A stretch of 64,000 nucleotides of DNA from Hemileia vastatrix (taxonomy: Eukaryota > Basidiomycota > Pucciniomycetes > Pucciniales > Zaghouaniaceae): contig JASXTE010000008.1 in NCBI GenBank assembly GCA_030280995.1, positions 7,726,212 to 7,790,211 on the forward strand. Reading direction: 5' to 3'. The translations under genes and the position numbers were made by a program. The notes beneath the pieces were generated by a model. That model searched no databases and was not told where the DNA came from. It worked only from the letters and a program-made list of their open reading frames with translations. Of the stretch, positions 12,727 to 24,669 are shown piece by piece (the stretch's first letter is position 1; the number at the start of each line of letters is the position of its first letter).

Positions 12727-14464
12727 TGTAGATGTGCATCAGTGGAAAACTCGGAGAAGAATAAATATTTTATAATTTTACCTGTAGATGAGCATAAGTG
12801 GAAAACTCCAAGAAGAATCAGAATTTTTCAGATGCTGTGGTACACATCTCACAGCAGTGAAGCACTTGGATAGCTCACAGAAAGGGCAAAAAAAGGGTCT
12901 TCAAAATGCGAAGAAAAATTAGACTCTCCATGCTCAGTTTTTTTTAGTGAAATACAAGCCTGCTACCTGTCTGCTACACAGATGGTAAGCAGGCACACAC
13001 ACACATCCAGAACTTTGGCCCAGATGTGTGTGCCTGTGTACACACCTCACATGATAGTTTTATATAGATAGATATATCTTACAATTTCATGTTTTTAGTA
13101 GAATGAGTGGTTGTGAAATGAGAATTGCTGGTGGGGCTTCTGCATCTAGTAAAGCACAGCCCAAAGTATTCAATGTGGAATCAGTTGGGGTTAGTTAGGT
13201 TAGCAGCCAAATTTTCTATTTTTTTAGGAAGTTAGGGCATTAATTCTTTTATATATATAGATGGGTATATGCTTCAGCAATTTGAAGATGGAGGGAGGTG
13301 CATACAAGACTATACATTTAAAGGCCAGTATGTATTTTTGAATATCACAACTAGCACTAAGATCATAGTATAGGTTTAGGATGCAGCATCAAGTGGTGTT
13401 ACAGGTTTCACCTTAATATAAGTGTGACAGCACATAAGGTTGGTCCACCATAAACTGTTTCTGCTAACTAAGAGTATCACAAAGGCTAGTTAAAGCACAG
13501 TGTTAAAATAGAAAGATAAAAAATTGAGTGTACATGCAGCACTCAAGGTAAAGGGAGAAAAGAATGAAATACTAAAAAAACAAGGAGCTCTTACTAAGTG
13601 CTGAGGGATCCATAAAAGATGGATGATTTTGCAGCAAGCACACATTTTAAAGTAAGTACTGATGGTTTTACATTATTTACTATATAATTAAGGATCTCAG
13701 GAAACAAAGGGTATGTAAGGTTTGGTATTTTATAGGGCACTAATAGTAGTATTTTAATAAAAAATTAGGCACTGTTATATGATACATACTGATACAATAC
13801 AGTGTAAATAAAATACTTAGATATTTTGTTTTCAATTTTTTATACTCAGAAAAGAGCTGAAATTTTGCAAGAGAGCCAGTAGGGGTAGGAAGCATTGTGT
13901 GAAGGGTGCTGATCAAATGGGAGATATAAAGAGAACATACTCTTTAAACAGAGAGTAGTTAGTTAAGTAGAGATTAGTGATTAAAGATTAGTAAAAAGTA
14001 TAGAGAAATATAAAATTAGAATAAGATATCTTTATTATTGTGTTAATACAGGTATACATAGTAAAGTAATAGAGATGCTGAGTTATTTTATTGCTATGGT
14101 AATGATAGTATTAGAGAGAACACTTCAGGAGGGAGTGGCCAAGAATACTAGCACTTACTGAGAGTAGATTTAGCCTAAAAATGGTATCATCTTATTTCAT
14201 GATATTTTCATTTCTAAATACTCTATTTAATATCTTTATTGTTTATGAAATCTCTTCTCTTACTCACAACACTATACAAATTATTACACTGTCTTCAAAT
14301 ATTAGAGTGGCAGGCACTTCTTTTCATTAAAGGAGAACCAACCCATCTTGCACTGTGTCTATAGCTTAGAATTATAGAAATGTTTTTATTCTAAAACACA
14401 TCATATACAGCTTATATACCAAGATCAAATGGTAGAAAAACACTTAATATGTCTATGTACATAG
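12727..14464 (-). repeat. Copia 3' LTR with insertion
   Basis: Positions 12727-12836 and about 14386-14464 align to the 175-bp LTR at 24495-24669, including a twice-occurring AGTGGAAAACTC-like motif and TACAGCTTATATAC. A purine tract (GGGGGGCTT on the minus strand, plus 14465-14473) directly abuts it, as expected for a 3' LTR. Confidence 0.75.
12837..14385. other. Unidentified 1.55-kb insertion in the copia LTR
   Basis: It interrupts the LTR between the two halves described above. No coding frame, terminal repeat or target duplication was recognised. A long inverted repeat (CAGGCACACAC...GTGTGTGCCTG) sits at about 12990-13036. Confidence 0.5.
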
Positions 14465-14597
14465 AAGCCCCCCAAATTTCTAAAATGATAGACATATACA
14501 AGCAGAATGAAGAAAAATATTGAGAGATAATAAAAAATTATAAATGGAAATCATGATAGACCCAGATAATTTTTTTTTTCTACAGTGAGGATTGTTC

Positions 14598-15540
14598 CTA
14601 CAGTTTTTTCAACATATGAGCATATTTATCTGTTCCTGCTACCCAGTCCAAAACAATATTTTTTCTATACAATTGCTCATTGACTAAAAAGAGATATCTA
14701 TCAGAGTGTCTGGTTCTTTTTTTAAAAAGATTATATTTAGTGGATAAAACTGCACTTTTTTTGTCACATTTTAAAATAAAACTTTCAATTGGTCCACAAA
14801 TTTCACTAAGAAAGTTTTTTATCCAGATACTGTCTTTAGTATCCAAACACATCTCTATATTTTCAGAAAATTAATTAGAATAAATCACTGAAGATTTAAT
14901 TGTGGATGACCATAAGATAGGGAGCCCATTCAGGTATAAAATATGAGCACTTGTTGATATGGAATATTCAGCTCTGCAGGAAGTGTCAGAATATGCTTTC
15001 AGTGTTGGGTTTGAAAAAGAATTAGGATATAATCTAAGCTTTAGATCCTTGGTTTCTTGTAGATAATTGAGCAAGTGATGTAAATATTTCCAGTGACTTT
15101 CCAATAGCTTAGAGGAGAAGAGAGAAAGGAAATAAACTGAAAAAGATTTATCAGGACAAGTTCAAATTGAAATATAGTTAAGACTGCCACTAATTGATAA
15201 ATATTGATTAGTTCTTATACCAATATCCTTGGGTTTAGAAGATTCCAGATTAACATCAGTCAGAGTAGGAGTTTTGGTTTTTAACTTTCCAGGATTGTAT
15301 TCAGATAAGAGTTTATTAATCAGTCAATGGAAATACAGCTCAAAAACCCTAACTAATCTTTTTAATTTCATACCCACAGTACCATCCAAGCCTTCGAAAC
15401 ATTTCAATTCCAGCCCCCCATTCAGCCCATTTTCCAGCTTTGTAATGATTCATCACTACTCCCCATTACCATATCATCATCAAAATGCAACCATATAACA
15501 CCTTTTAATTCATGATGATGCAGCATATAAAGACTAGTAT
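14598..15540 (-). pseudogene. Copia RT C-terminus and RNase H
   Basis: The minus-strand frames at 15422-15640 give LYMLHHHELKG...WLHFDDDMV, matching the copia RT region around the YVDD motif with catalytic aspartates apparently kept. Frames at 14871-15104 and 14598-14852 give YLQETKDLKLRLY, LKAYSDTSCRAEYS and LNGLPILWSS, typical of copia RNase H. Stops and frame changes separate the pieces, so no intact product remains. The other half of the RT lies at 20947-21400, beyond the inserted LTR. Confidence 0.8.
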
Positions 15541-16203
15541 CAGATGTTTCTCTAGAAGAAGAAGATGAAGAAGAGGGAGGAGGAGGAGGAGAAGAGGGAA
15601 AAGGAGGAAAGAGAGTAGAGGGAAGGACAAGTGAAAACAAATATGAAGACTAGGTAGACTTGTGGTGATTTAAAGGGAGTTTTATTAACATGTAATTACT
15701 TTTTATTCTCTCTGCTTAAACAAAACAATTACTAATATTAAAAGACTCTTAAAGCAACCATGATAGATTACATAACTTTTAATTTTTAAAGAGAACAGTA
15801 CCACAGTAAAATTTAAAGTGTAAATATAACTATTGTATTTATTTCATGTAAAATAAAGATAAGTTAGTAAAAATGATAAAAGTGATGGGGATACAGGAAA
15901 TTACACAAAGCCTTTATTTAGGTAAAGTTCCCTCTGAAGCACCACAAAAATGTATATACAATTGTAGTAGTAAGGTAAAACAAGATAAAAATAAGTGTAA
16001 CAAAAATGTTAGGGTAAATTTGACACAAGTGACTAAGAAACATGAGTAAGAGCCCATTTATACACCAATTTAAACCCAAACATTATATTAAAATAAAGTA
16101 ACATATCAAATTAGTTTGAAACATAAGACATTAATTATTTTAATTTAAAAAAGATTTTATAATTATATAATTAGTAACCAATTTAAGTGAAACATCAAAA
16201 ATA

Positions 16204-16402
16204 GGGGGTATCAAAGTTAGAAATTTGTAATTATTTTAAAGGTATTTTGCAACACAAAAATAAAGCCACAAAATTGACATCAATTCTCAGTAAGAAGCTC
16301 TTTTGGGTGCACAAAATGGCATATTTTAGAAAAAAATCATGGTTGATTTGGGGGAAAAAAGAGGTATTTTGAAATGGAAGATTTCTAACTTTGATACCCC
16401 CT
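16204..16402. mobile_element. MITE copy 2, intact
   Basis: 199 bp with terminal inverted repeats GGGGGTATCAAAGTTAGAAAT and its exact inverse, flanked by TA on both sides. It has no coding capacity. It lies 8 bp from the left end of the Harbinger-like element. Confidence 0.9.
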
Positions 16403-16410
16403 AATATATT

Positions 16411-16442
16411 AGGGGGTGTCAGTTCTGGCAAATCCGCACTTA
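16411..16442 (+). repeat. Left terminal inverted repeat
   Basis: Identical, inverted, to 20134-20165 over 32 bp. Further AAATCCGCACTT motifs follow on the inside up to about 16565. Confidence 0.93.
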
Positions 16443-16696
16443 CAAATCCGCACTTAAATAAGTGCGGATTTCCAAAACACACTAGCCCCAATACTGGTGG
16501 ATTTCAAAATGAAATAAGTCACTTATTTCACTCAAATCCGCACTTTCTCAACCAAAAGTGCTGATTTCACCATCAAGTCCCATTTCACTGATTTGTCAGC
16601 ATCATCCCATTCATACGCAGCACTCCGCAGCATAACACTTCATAACTCAAAACATTGTACATCACTTACATCTTCATATCATATCATATAAGAGTT

Positions 16697-17330
16697 ATGC
16701 CTTCCTCACTTTCAAATCGTGATAAATTACATAAAGCAATGACTTTCATGGCTCTTGAACTGCTCTTGGACTCTGATTGCAATTCTGATTCTGATCTAGA
16801 AGAAGATTTTGTCTTTTTATCAAAAATGGCCACGAAAAGTTACCTTCTTCCCAGAAAGCCTCAAGTACTTCATACCCCCAAGTACACCATCCAAACACTT
16901 CTTAAACTATCTACACCCAGTTTTAGACAGCTGTTCAGGACTTCTCAGGAATGTTTCCTTAAATTTCTTGAGCTTATTCAGGATCATTCCATATTTCACA
17001 ATAATTCTCAAAAAGAACAACAACATCCTTCAATTCAATTGGCCATCACACTATGTCGTTTGGGTTCAAATGGTAATGGAGCCGCTTTGAAACGTTTAGA
17101 AAATGTCTTTTATTTAAGGTATTGTTCAGTTAACACTTATACCAAACAATGTATCACTGCCATCAACTCCTTGTAATCTCAACTTCTCACCTGGCCAACA
17201 AAAGAAGAGCGACTTGAATCATCTCAGGTTATGCAAGCAGAGGGCTTCCCAGGATGTATTGGTTTTGTTGATGGTACTGCTATTCCTTTGAGCCAGAAAC
17301 CTGCTCAAGGTTGAAACAATTACTTTCACA
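16697..17330 (+). pseudogene. Harbinger-like (DDE_Tnp_4 type) transposase, truncated
   Basis: The ATG at 16697 (MPSSLSNRDKLHKAM) is preferred over the upstream in-frame ATG because the relic at 25396 aligns from here. The frame carries FRQLFRTSQECF, LITLCRLG-like QLAITLCRLGSNGNGA and a stop at 17174. In the same frame EGFPGCIGFVDGTAIPL follows at about 17240-17290, containing the first catalytic Asp in the family's GFVDGT motif, then a second stop near 17315. The remaining D and E region is not present, so this cannot be an active transposase. The family assignment is from remembered HARBI1/PIF motifs. Confidence 0.8.
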
Positions 17331-17390
17331 TTCTCGTCAAAAATTTTCACCAAAATATTTACAAGTCAAAAAAATTCCATATCTGTTTTA

Positions 17391-17540
17391 AAAAATTTGC
17401 AATACTCTCCCCTGCATTTTATTGAAGCAAGGGGTGGATATCACCAAAATTTTTCTAAGTCATCAATTTCACATGTCAGATTTGAAAATTTGGCAATACC
17501 CCCCCCTGCATTTTATTGAAGTAAGTGGTGGAAGTCATCT
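17391..17540 (+). repeat. Imperfect tandem duplication inside the Harbinger element
   Basis: CCCCTGCATTTTATTGAAG occurs twice about 93 bp apart (near 17412 and 17505), each within a longer similar block. It lies where the transposase catalytic core is lost. Confidence 0.6.
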
Positions 17541-17871
17541 AAATTTAATATAATTACATAAATTATTAAATAAATATCTAATATATATCAATTTCCCTAG
17601 TTTAAAGTAATGACAATCCCTCAGCCAAAATGCAGATCAAATCTAGAAACAAAAGTTTGGGACTTTCCACAGGTATAGGCTAGAGGAACCCCATGAAACA
17701 AATAAATGTTATCATGATTACCATTTATACAACACAAGGTCGTGGGCCCATTACTATAGTTAAGGAAATTGATACATAAAAAATATTTATTAAAAATTTA
17801 CGAAAAATATAAAATTTTTGATGACAACTCTAATCCCCATACTTTTTGGATCTAAATAAAGTTTTTTTAAA

Positions 17872-18456
17872 TCAATTAACTTTACCTTCTTTCATTACCT
17901 TATTGATTCTTTGAATCAACTTATGACTGATTTGAAATGAGCAACCAAAATGTGTTAAATCTTGACAGGATTTGAAACCAGGAGGAGCTTTGGTCGTTTG
18001 ATGATTATCCTTAGAAGAATTCCAAATAGTTTCGATGATACCATTTCCCAAACCAAAATCAATGATGCACCGGTGGTCTGGAAAATATAAACCATGTCAT
18101 TTGACTTTAGCTGGAGATGGTATTGGTTGGCCAGTAATCGGTTTGATATATGAGAATATACCAAAACTAAGAAAATTGGTGTCCTTGGTATCGGTGTGAA
18201 TTTTATTGTGAAATCCAGAATGAGTGATAATAACATTAGAAAATAAAAGATATTCATGGCTGATATCTTCCCATTCGGAGTCACACCAATTCGGTATTCC
18301 TACTTTGGTTGCAGGTTCATGATTTTTTTCAAATGCTTTATTACAGTGCTTTTTGAGTCGAAGAGCAAGAAAAGAGTTAAAGGAAGGTAGAGTGTCCCAT
18401 AAGCAAAAATCTTCATCTTTTTGAGCTTTAGTGATATTCTTGAGCAAGAAATACAT
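17872..18456 (-). pseudogene. Tet-like 2OG-Fe(II) oxygenase domain relic
   Basis: From the minus-strand ATG at 18456, 119 codons lead to a TGA at 18097-18099, after which the same frame stays open to 17872. The sequence FSNVIITHSGFHNKIHTDTKD carries an HxD pair (His87-x-Asp89), followed by LSFGIF, ITGQPI and, after the stop, HGLYFPDHRCIIDFG, IIETIWNSS, NHQTTKAPP (candidate distal His) and THFGCSFQIS. This order matches the fungal Tet-like oxygenases that are abundant in rust genomes and related to TET/JBP enzymes acting on modified bases. An upstream exon may exist (an acceptor-like TATCTAG precedes the frame). One nonsense codon suggests decay. Confidence 0.68.
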
Positions 18457-20133
18457 GCCTATATAATTGAAATGCCTAGATAATAATCATATAAGAGTTT
18501 CAGAATCCTTATCCTCTAAATATGCAATATAAAAATGTGAAATAAGACAAGTGAAATTTGGAAAAAAGGCTCAACTTCAAAGGTCAAAATCTCAGCAACC
18601 ACTGAACCTAATTCAAACCTGTTTGTGGGAAATAAAAGATATTCTTTAGTAGAATCTTCAGTTAAAGGACATGTGATTTAAATAAACCTAACCCTAATTT
18701 GTTACATAAAAAAATGAAATAAAAATTTAAATTGGGAAAAAAAAAGGCTCAACTTTAACAGTCAATATCTCAGCAACCACTGAATCAAATTCAAATCTGT
18801 TTGTGGGAAATGAAAGTTAGCCTTCAGGAGAATCTATAGTAAAAAGAACATTAGATTTGAATAAACCTAACCCTAATTCCGAGTCTGATTTTCAAAATTT
18901 TACAAAAACTTGAAAAGTGGTAATGAAGATGAGATCAAAAGGAGTTTTATAAGTTCACTGTTATCCAGATAAGAGTCATACATATATTTAAGTATGAACT
19001 TTTCATAAATGGAATGAGGTATCATATAGGCATGAAAAAAAGGAGATGAAACTTACCTTGATTGAAAAGTAGGAAAAATAGAGTGAGAAAGATTGATGTT
19101 GGAATTGTGGGGAAATTGAATATGGAGTAAGTGAAATGCATAAAGAATGTGCAATGTATGTGTTTCAATGAAATGGAGCCAAAAAAAAGTGAAATAAGGG
19201 AAAGGGGGGATAATGACCATGCCAAGGAGGGATGAAGAGTAGGGTGATGGAGCTAAAAAAGAAAGTAAAGAGGGAGAGAAAAAAAAGGTTAATTATACCA
19301 TTGAAATCCAAAATAACCACTTACAAAAAAAATTTAGATAAAAAAAATAAAATAAACAGAAAAAAACAAAAAAAATTATAATTAGTAATCAAAAAATCAA
19401 AAAAAAAAGAATAAAGTGACTTACCTGGAGAGATGAGATGACAAAATGAATGAAACCAAATTGTTTGAGGGATGTTGGAGGAGAATAGGAAAAGGATATG
19501 AGGGATGAATGAAAAAAAAATCACTGACAAAATATGCGATTTCAGAAAATATGCAATTTCATGTTGAGCTGGTGAAAGAAAACCAATGAGCCATCCAAAA
19601 AAAAAAAATTCACCGTAAATTCCAAAAAAAATGAATATGCAACAAACCAAAATACCAACCCAAGTGAATGAAGTACACAAAGAGGAAATTTGGAGAGTAC
19701 AAAATGGTATAGGAAAGAAAGGGATGATGTGGCCAACATGTGGTTTTGAAAAAAAAAATCACAAAAAAAGTGTTGATTTGAGGTCAGAACTGACACCCAT
19801 AGAAAAAAGATTAAGAAGTAGAAGAAATAAGTAAAAAAGAATGTAAACATGCCTGGTCAAAATATTGAAAATGTCAGGAAGGGGTGTGTGCCGAGGATTG
19901 ATGGGTAGGTAGCGAGGAAGGTCAGTGTGTCACATGTGACAGGGATGGGGTAAGAAAGGAAGGGATGTTTTGTGGCCAAAATGTGGTTGTGAAAAAAAAC
20001 GGGAAAAAAGTGCTGATTTAAGGTCATAACTGACACCCTTTTTTGAAATAAGTGACTTTTTTGCAAAATTTAAGTGCTGATTTGTAAGTGCTGATTTGTA
20101 AGTGCTGATTTGGTTTGAAATCCGCACTTAAGT

Positions 20134-20165
20134 TAAGTGCGGATTTGCCAGAACTGACACCCCCT
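20134..20165 (-). repeat. Right terminal inverted repeat
   Basis: Exact inverse of 16411-16442. Inside it, AAGTGCTGATTT occurs three times (about 20070-20112) beside AAGTGCGGATTT, probable transposase-binding subterminal repeats. Confidence 0.93.
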
Positions 20166-20492
20166 ATTATTTTAATAGTGTAATTAATTAATTTAATATA
20201 AAAAATGAGTAAATAATTATTTTAAGTTAAAAAAGTATTTATTTTAATGAAATTACTAATCTTTAGAGTAAAACATTACTAATTTATTAAATAATGTGTT
20301 TAAATTGTTTAATAAATTTTCTGACACAATTAAGGGTCAAAAAAGAGCCCAATATCTATAGTTTATAAGATATGAGACTTATTATTTAATATATATAAAT
20401 AATTAATCAATAAATTACATTATACATTAATTTTATTACTTATAATTATAATAAATATATATAATTGATTAATTATAAGTGTATAATTATTA

Positions 20493-20689
20493 GGGGTTAT
20501 CAATGTTAGAAATATGCCATTTCAAAATACCTCTTTTTTCTACCAAATCAGTAATTACTATTTCCTCATATATGTCATATCTATCCCTCAAAACACCTTT
20601 TTATGTATTATTAAACTCAAGTTTGTTACTTTATTTTTGTGCTTCAAAATAAATTTTAAATATTTTTAGTTTTTTAACATTGATACCCC
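20493..20689. mobile_element. MITE copy 3
   Basis: 197 bp with GGGGTTATCAATGTTAGAAAT at one end and the degenerate inverse at the other; interior resembles MITE copy 2 in the opposite orientation. It lies inside the family C LTR. Confidence 0.82.
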
Positions 20690-20946
20690 TTATTAAATAC
20701 ATAAAAAAGCGCCCATTTTTATAGAATATGATATATTATATGCTTATTTAATTGTATATACAATTTATATAGTAATATAATTTATATAACCCTCATTTTA
20801 ATTATATTATCATAAATTTATTATATGGTTTTATTACTCAATGTAATATTAATTTATATACATAATATGAATAATTATTTGCCCTATTTCAGGTCTAAAA
20901 AAATTAACGTAACCTTTACTTGACTCCTGGTACAGCCTGGCTGACA

Positions 20947-23900
20947 AGTAGAGTAATATTGGCTAGCATTGAAACCTAAGTTTTTGAAGTTTATCAGCAC
21001 TATGAAGCCACTAAATTCTGGATGTTTTCTTAGTGCCATTAAGAGCTTTATGTAGTTTAAGAAAATTTCAAGGATTTTGGAGCTTCATATCAGGAGGATT
21101 TTTGATTCATAGTTCTTTAACATTGCTATGTAATTAAGCAGCTATTATATCCAAACACCTTACTTTCAAACCAAAAATTACTGCAAGAGTTAGTAAAATT
21201 TTTTGAGGAAAAAATGTTGCTATTGGCATAAATTTATTATTTTATTCTGTCCTTTCATTTTGTTTAAAGCCTTTGTCCTCAAATCTAGCTTTAAAATGTA
21301 GCAGTAATTCATCTGGAGAGTGTTTAACAGCAAAACCCCATTTTGCTTTTAGAGGAGTAACACCAGGGGGAAGGGGAACTTCAGACCATAATTTAAATCA
21401 GGAAGTATATTCAATTTCAGCATTACATGCATATTTTCACACTTGAGATTCATATGATTTCATAGCTTGTAAATAAGTATTGGGAATGGGGATAGGTAAT
21501 CATGCAGTAGTGATTTGCATAGATTAAATGTCTGCATATTGGTAATTGATGTTCTTTTGAGCTTTGAAGTCCCCAAAAGATAGATAATTTATAATATAAT
21601 CAATAGATACTTTAGTTAGAGTAGTTGTAAAAGCTTTTTTGTGTAGCAGTACTAGCTTTAGGATCAGTTGTGGTAGACATTTCCATTTCTGATTCAAACA
21701 TCCAGCCTGATTCTGTATTGCAGAGTAACCAGCCATAGTTTTTTTAGAATAACCAAAAAACTTACACTTAAAATCCCATTTATATAGTTTAGTGTGGACT
21801 TCTTTAGTACATTAACAAAATATTTCTCAACAAATGTTCTCATATTATTGAAATTTTTTCAGGTACCAAAAACAATTTCAAGAGGAGTAGATTTGGTTAT
21901 TTTTCTATTAATAATTCTGTTATGTGCAAAAGAAGCCCACTTGTAAGCTAATATCCAAATACTTTTTGGTAAGCCACTCACAAGAAGAGACGTTCTTAAA
22001 ATGTCACAAACTTTTCAATTAAAGAATTCTGAAGTTCTGTTTTTTCCAGAATGATAAGACATTGTAACTTCATGAACTGCTTGAATTGAGGCAAGGTAAG
22101 ACTTCATTGAATTACTGTGAAGCTCTCCGCTGGCTGTTTAGAGTACCAATAACTTCTTACTGGTAACATTTGTGCGTTTTTTGTAAAATTATTTAAACAA
22201 ATTCATAGAATCACTCTTAGATTTGAGGAGAAATACCTTTCTATATGTGGAAAAGGAATCCCTAAACAGATAATCCCACTTATAGCTTTCATTGATAGTG
22301 GTGTCTTTGATTGGCCAAGTAAATCACCAATCGCCAGTGAAGGCAAAAAATCAGGAGCTATTTCACATTGTTCTGTTGTCTCTCTTAGATTTTTGTCAGT
22401 AGCATGATCAGCACAATAAGTTTTATCTTTAAGAAACTCAGTTTGAAGTCCTGGAAAAAGATTAAGCTTGATCAATTTTTTCAGGATCCAGTTGCTGGTG
22501 TACCCTAGGAATCAGTTCCAATCCAATAATGAGATTAAAGAAGCATATTTTTGGTAGATGGATGCTGATTTTACATAATCAACAAACATATTGGACATTG
22601 AATAAGATTAACTAGGTTGAAAATTAGTGGTAACAGGGGAATAGTGAGAAATAGGATTGATATTGATGAAAGACACAGAAGTATCATGTTTTATGGTATT
22701 TAATACCCATTTGTTCCCTTTAACATCAATATTTACAAGAAGAGCTTTAGTACTATTGTGTGTAAGTACAAATTCTCTATCAGTGGACATAGAAAAAATT
22801 AATCTGGCATTAGCTATATTTGAAAGAGATATTAAATTAGTCCTTGCTTGGGGACAGAAGAAAAGATTTTGTAATAGAACTGAGAAACCTAATTCTATAA
22901 GTGTAACATACCCCATTCCAGTGATAAATGAAGGAGTACCATTAGTTTCTAACTTATTAGGAATTTCTGGTGAGATAGGTTTTAAGTTTGAAAATATACT
23001 CACATCTCCTGTTACATGATGTGTGGCCCCAGAGTCAAGAATTGCTTCAGTGCCAGTGACAGAGGTTTGTGCTTTCCATTCAATGGTTTTAAAATAAATT
23101 TCAGAAATGGAAGTGGATAGAACTTCTAAAGAGTTTGTATCAAATTCTATAATTTTGTCATCTACATCTGCCATACATATCTTAACTCTGCCTTTTCCAT
23201 CACCAAAAATTTTGGTCAATTTACTTAGCCTGGAATTTTGTTTGAAGGTCCTAAAAATATTCAAAGTAGGGTTAAAATTAAATATTTTCAATTATATGGA
23301 TAATCAGGATGTAATTTTTTTAGTCAAGTTGCAGTCAAGGAAATGTTTCTGTGTGCTGGGAGTGAAATAGGAGTCTACTTGACATGGAAATTTGGGACAA
23401 TTTCGAAATTCATTAATGGAGAAATTGGAAACTAAAGGGGAAAAATTGGCTTTATTTATGAGTGTTATTTTTGAATTTGCATTTATCATCTCAGTCATAA
23501 AGTCATCTGCAGTCATATTTAAGGAGGTGCCTTTTAATTCAATATCTCTACTGGTATTGGCAGATATATTTCCCATCAAGAATGGAAAAATTTCCTGATT
23601 TCAAATGGCCTTGATGCTATTGTTGGTTAAAGCAAAACCAGTCTATATAGTGGCATCTATGACCTCAGAAACATGCTTTCAATTCTTGGAAACTGATACA
23701 AAAGAAAGAGTAGGAATTTCTAGAAGGGATTTGAAGAGAGAGATCCTCTAGGTATGTGTTTATTGGTTGAACCTTTTAATGAGAGCCAAGTATGCTTCAC
23801 AAAAAGATATTTGAGACAGGAGGATCCTTTTTAAAGATACATTAATCATATTAAAAAGTATCTTCCATGAAAAAAAATCAATAATATTGTCTAGTGACCT

Positions 23901-24050
23901 GGTTACATCTTGAGTACAATAGGAAGATAATCTTACATATTTCATCATCATTATTTGAATTTTAAAGTCCCAATCATTCCAATTGGAGCCATTGAAAAGA
24001 ATCTTGGAGACACTACAAGTCATCTTGGAAACATAATTTAATTCATGATG
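20947..24050 (-). pseudogene. Copia gag, protease, integrase and RT N-terminus
   Basis: Read leftwards: gag near 23760-24023 (ILFNGSNWNDWDFKIQIMMMK, typical copia gag); a gag C-terminal part near 23304-23579; protease and pre-integrase region at 22608-23291 with AILDSGATHHVTGD, the copia aspartic protease signature; integrase start at 22203-22475 (GDLLGQSKTPLSMKAISGI). Further left, KARFEDKGFKQ-like RT sequence appears near 21240-21330, interrupted by stops. The RT is cut by the family C LTR at 20946 and resumes at 15540. Multiple frameshifts and stops make the whole unit nonfunctional. Confidence 0.83.
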
Positions 24051-24494
24051 ATGATGTTTGATCTCATTGAAAGATAAGAATGGAGGAGGGATGGGGTTTT
24101 AAGGGTTGGGAGGCATTGTTGGGGGAGGAGAGGGGTACTTACAAGAAATAAGGGGAGGTATATCTTGGCTCAGGGAAGGAGGTGAAGCAGTGTCTTGGGG
24201 GGTACGAATATGATAAGATGAGTCATGGGTTTGAGATCTTGTTTTTCATTAGTCAGATATGTCCATAGAGATGTTGGATATAAAAGGAAAGGATAAAATA
24301 AGGTCAAGATGGTGTATTTACAGTAAAAATAAGATGAGGGCTGAATTTGTTTATTGGGAAAAAAAATTCCAATAAAAGAGGACACCTTGGTGTAATTCCC
24401 TCCAAAAAACTTAACATCTCCATAGATGCAATTAAAATCTTACAATTATAGCACTTTAATTATTTAATGATGTGCACAAAAGGCCCCCATACCC
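24051..24494 (-). other. Copia leader and degenerate primer-binding site
   Basis: Between LTR and gag there is no other gene. Directly inside the LTR the minus strand reads GGGTATGGGGGCC, which resembles a decayed initiator-Met primer site; this is a weak match. Confidence 0.4.
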
Positions 24495-24669
24495 TATAGA
24501 TGAGCATCAGTGGAAAACTTTGAGAAGATTCAATATTTCATTACTTTAGCTGTAGATGGGTGTCAGTGAAAAACTTCAAGAAGATTCAGAGTTTTTCAGA
24601 TGTGTCATCTACAGCTTATATACTAAAATCAATATCAAGAAAACCCTTAATATTTTTATGTACATAACA
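24495..24669 (-). repeat. Copia 5' LTR
   Basis: About 175 bp, minus-strand start TGTTATGTACA, end CATCTATA (CATCTACA in the other copy). It aligns to the split LTR at 12727-14464 and adjoins the CTTAG duplication at 24670. Confidence 0.78.

Larger units (their letters stand above)
16411..20165 (+). mobile_element. Harbinger/PIF-like DNA transposon, defective
   Basis: A 3755-bp element with perfect 32-bp terminal inverted repeats beginning AGGGGGTGTCAGTTCTGG, flanked by ATT at 16408-16410 and 20166-20168 (a 3-bp duplication, as for PIF/Harbinger). It holds a truncated Harbinger-type transposase on the plus strand and a Tet-like dioxygenase relic on the minus strand. Both ends carry several AAGTGCGGATTT-like subterminal repeats. 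Confidence 0.9.
15541..20946 (-). repeat. Solo LTR, family C (E5 type), split by nested elements
   Basis: The minus-strand start (TGTCAGCCAGGC at 20946) and segments at 20310-20400, 20700-20760 and 15900-15960 match the E5 LTR, including the equivalent of its promoter region, and the purine-rich block at 15550-15640 matches the E5 LTR's pyrimidine tract in reverse. AGTAG (20947-20951) and AGTAT (15536-15540) are a probable duplication. The copia RT reading frame resumes exactly across it. A Harbinger element and two MITEs account for most of its length. Confidence 0.8.
12727..24669 (-). mobile_element. Ty1/copia retrotransposon, heavily broken and nested
   Basis: On the minus strand the order is a short LTR (24495-24669), gag, protease, integrase, RT, RNase H, purine tract, LTR (12727-14464). 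Integrase before RT is diagnostic of copia. Ends are TGTTATG...CATCTACA. It interrupts a family D LTR with a near-perfect 5-bp duplication. A family C solo LTR lies inside its RT, and an unidentified 1.55-kb segment lies inside its 3' LTR. Confidence 0.88.

Noticed and set aside
19321..20127. Overlapping Phe-rich minus-strand frames inside the Harbinger element
   Set aside because: Products of A-rich plus-strand runs; composition alone explains them.
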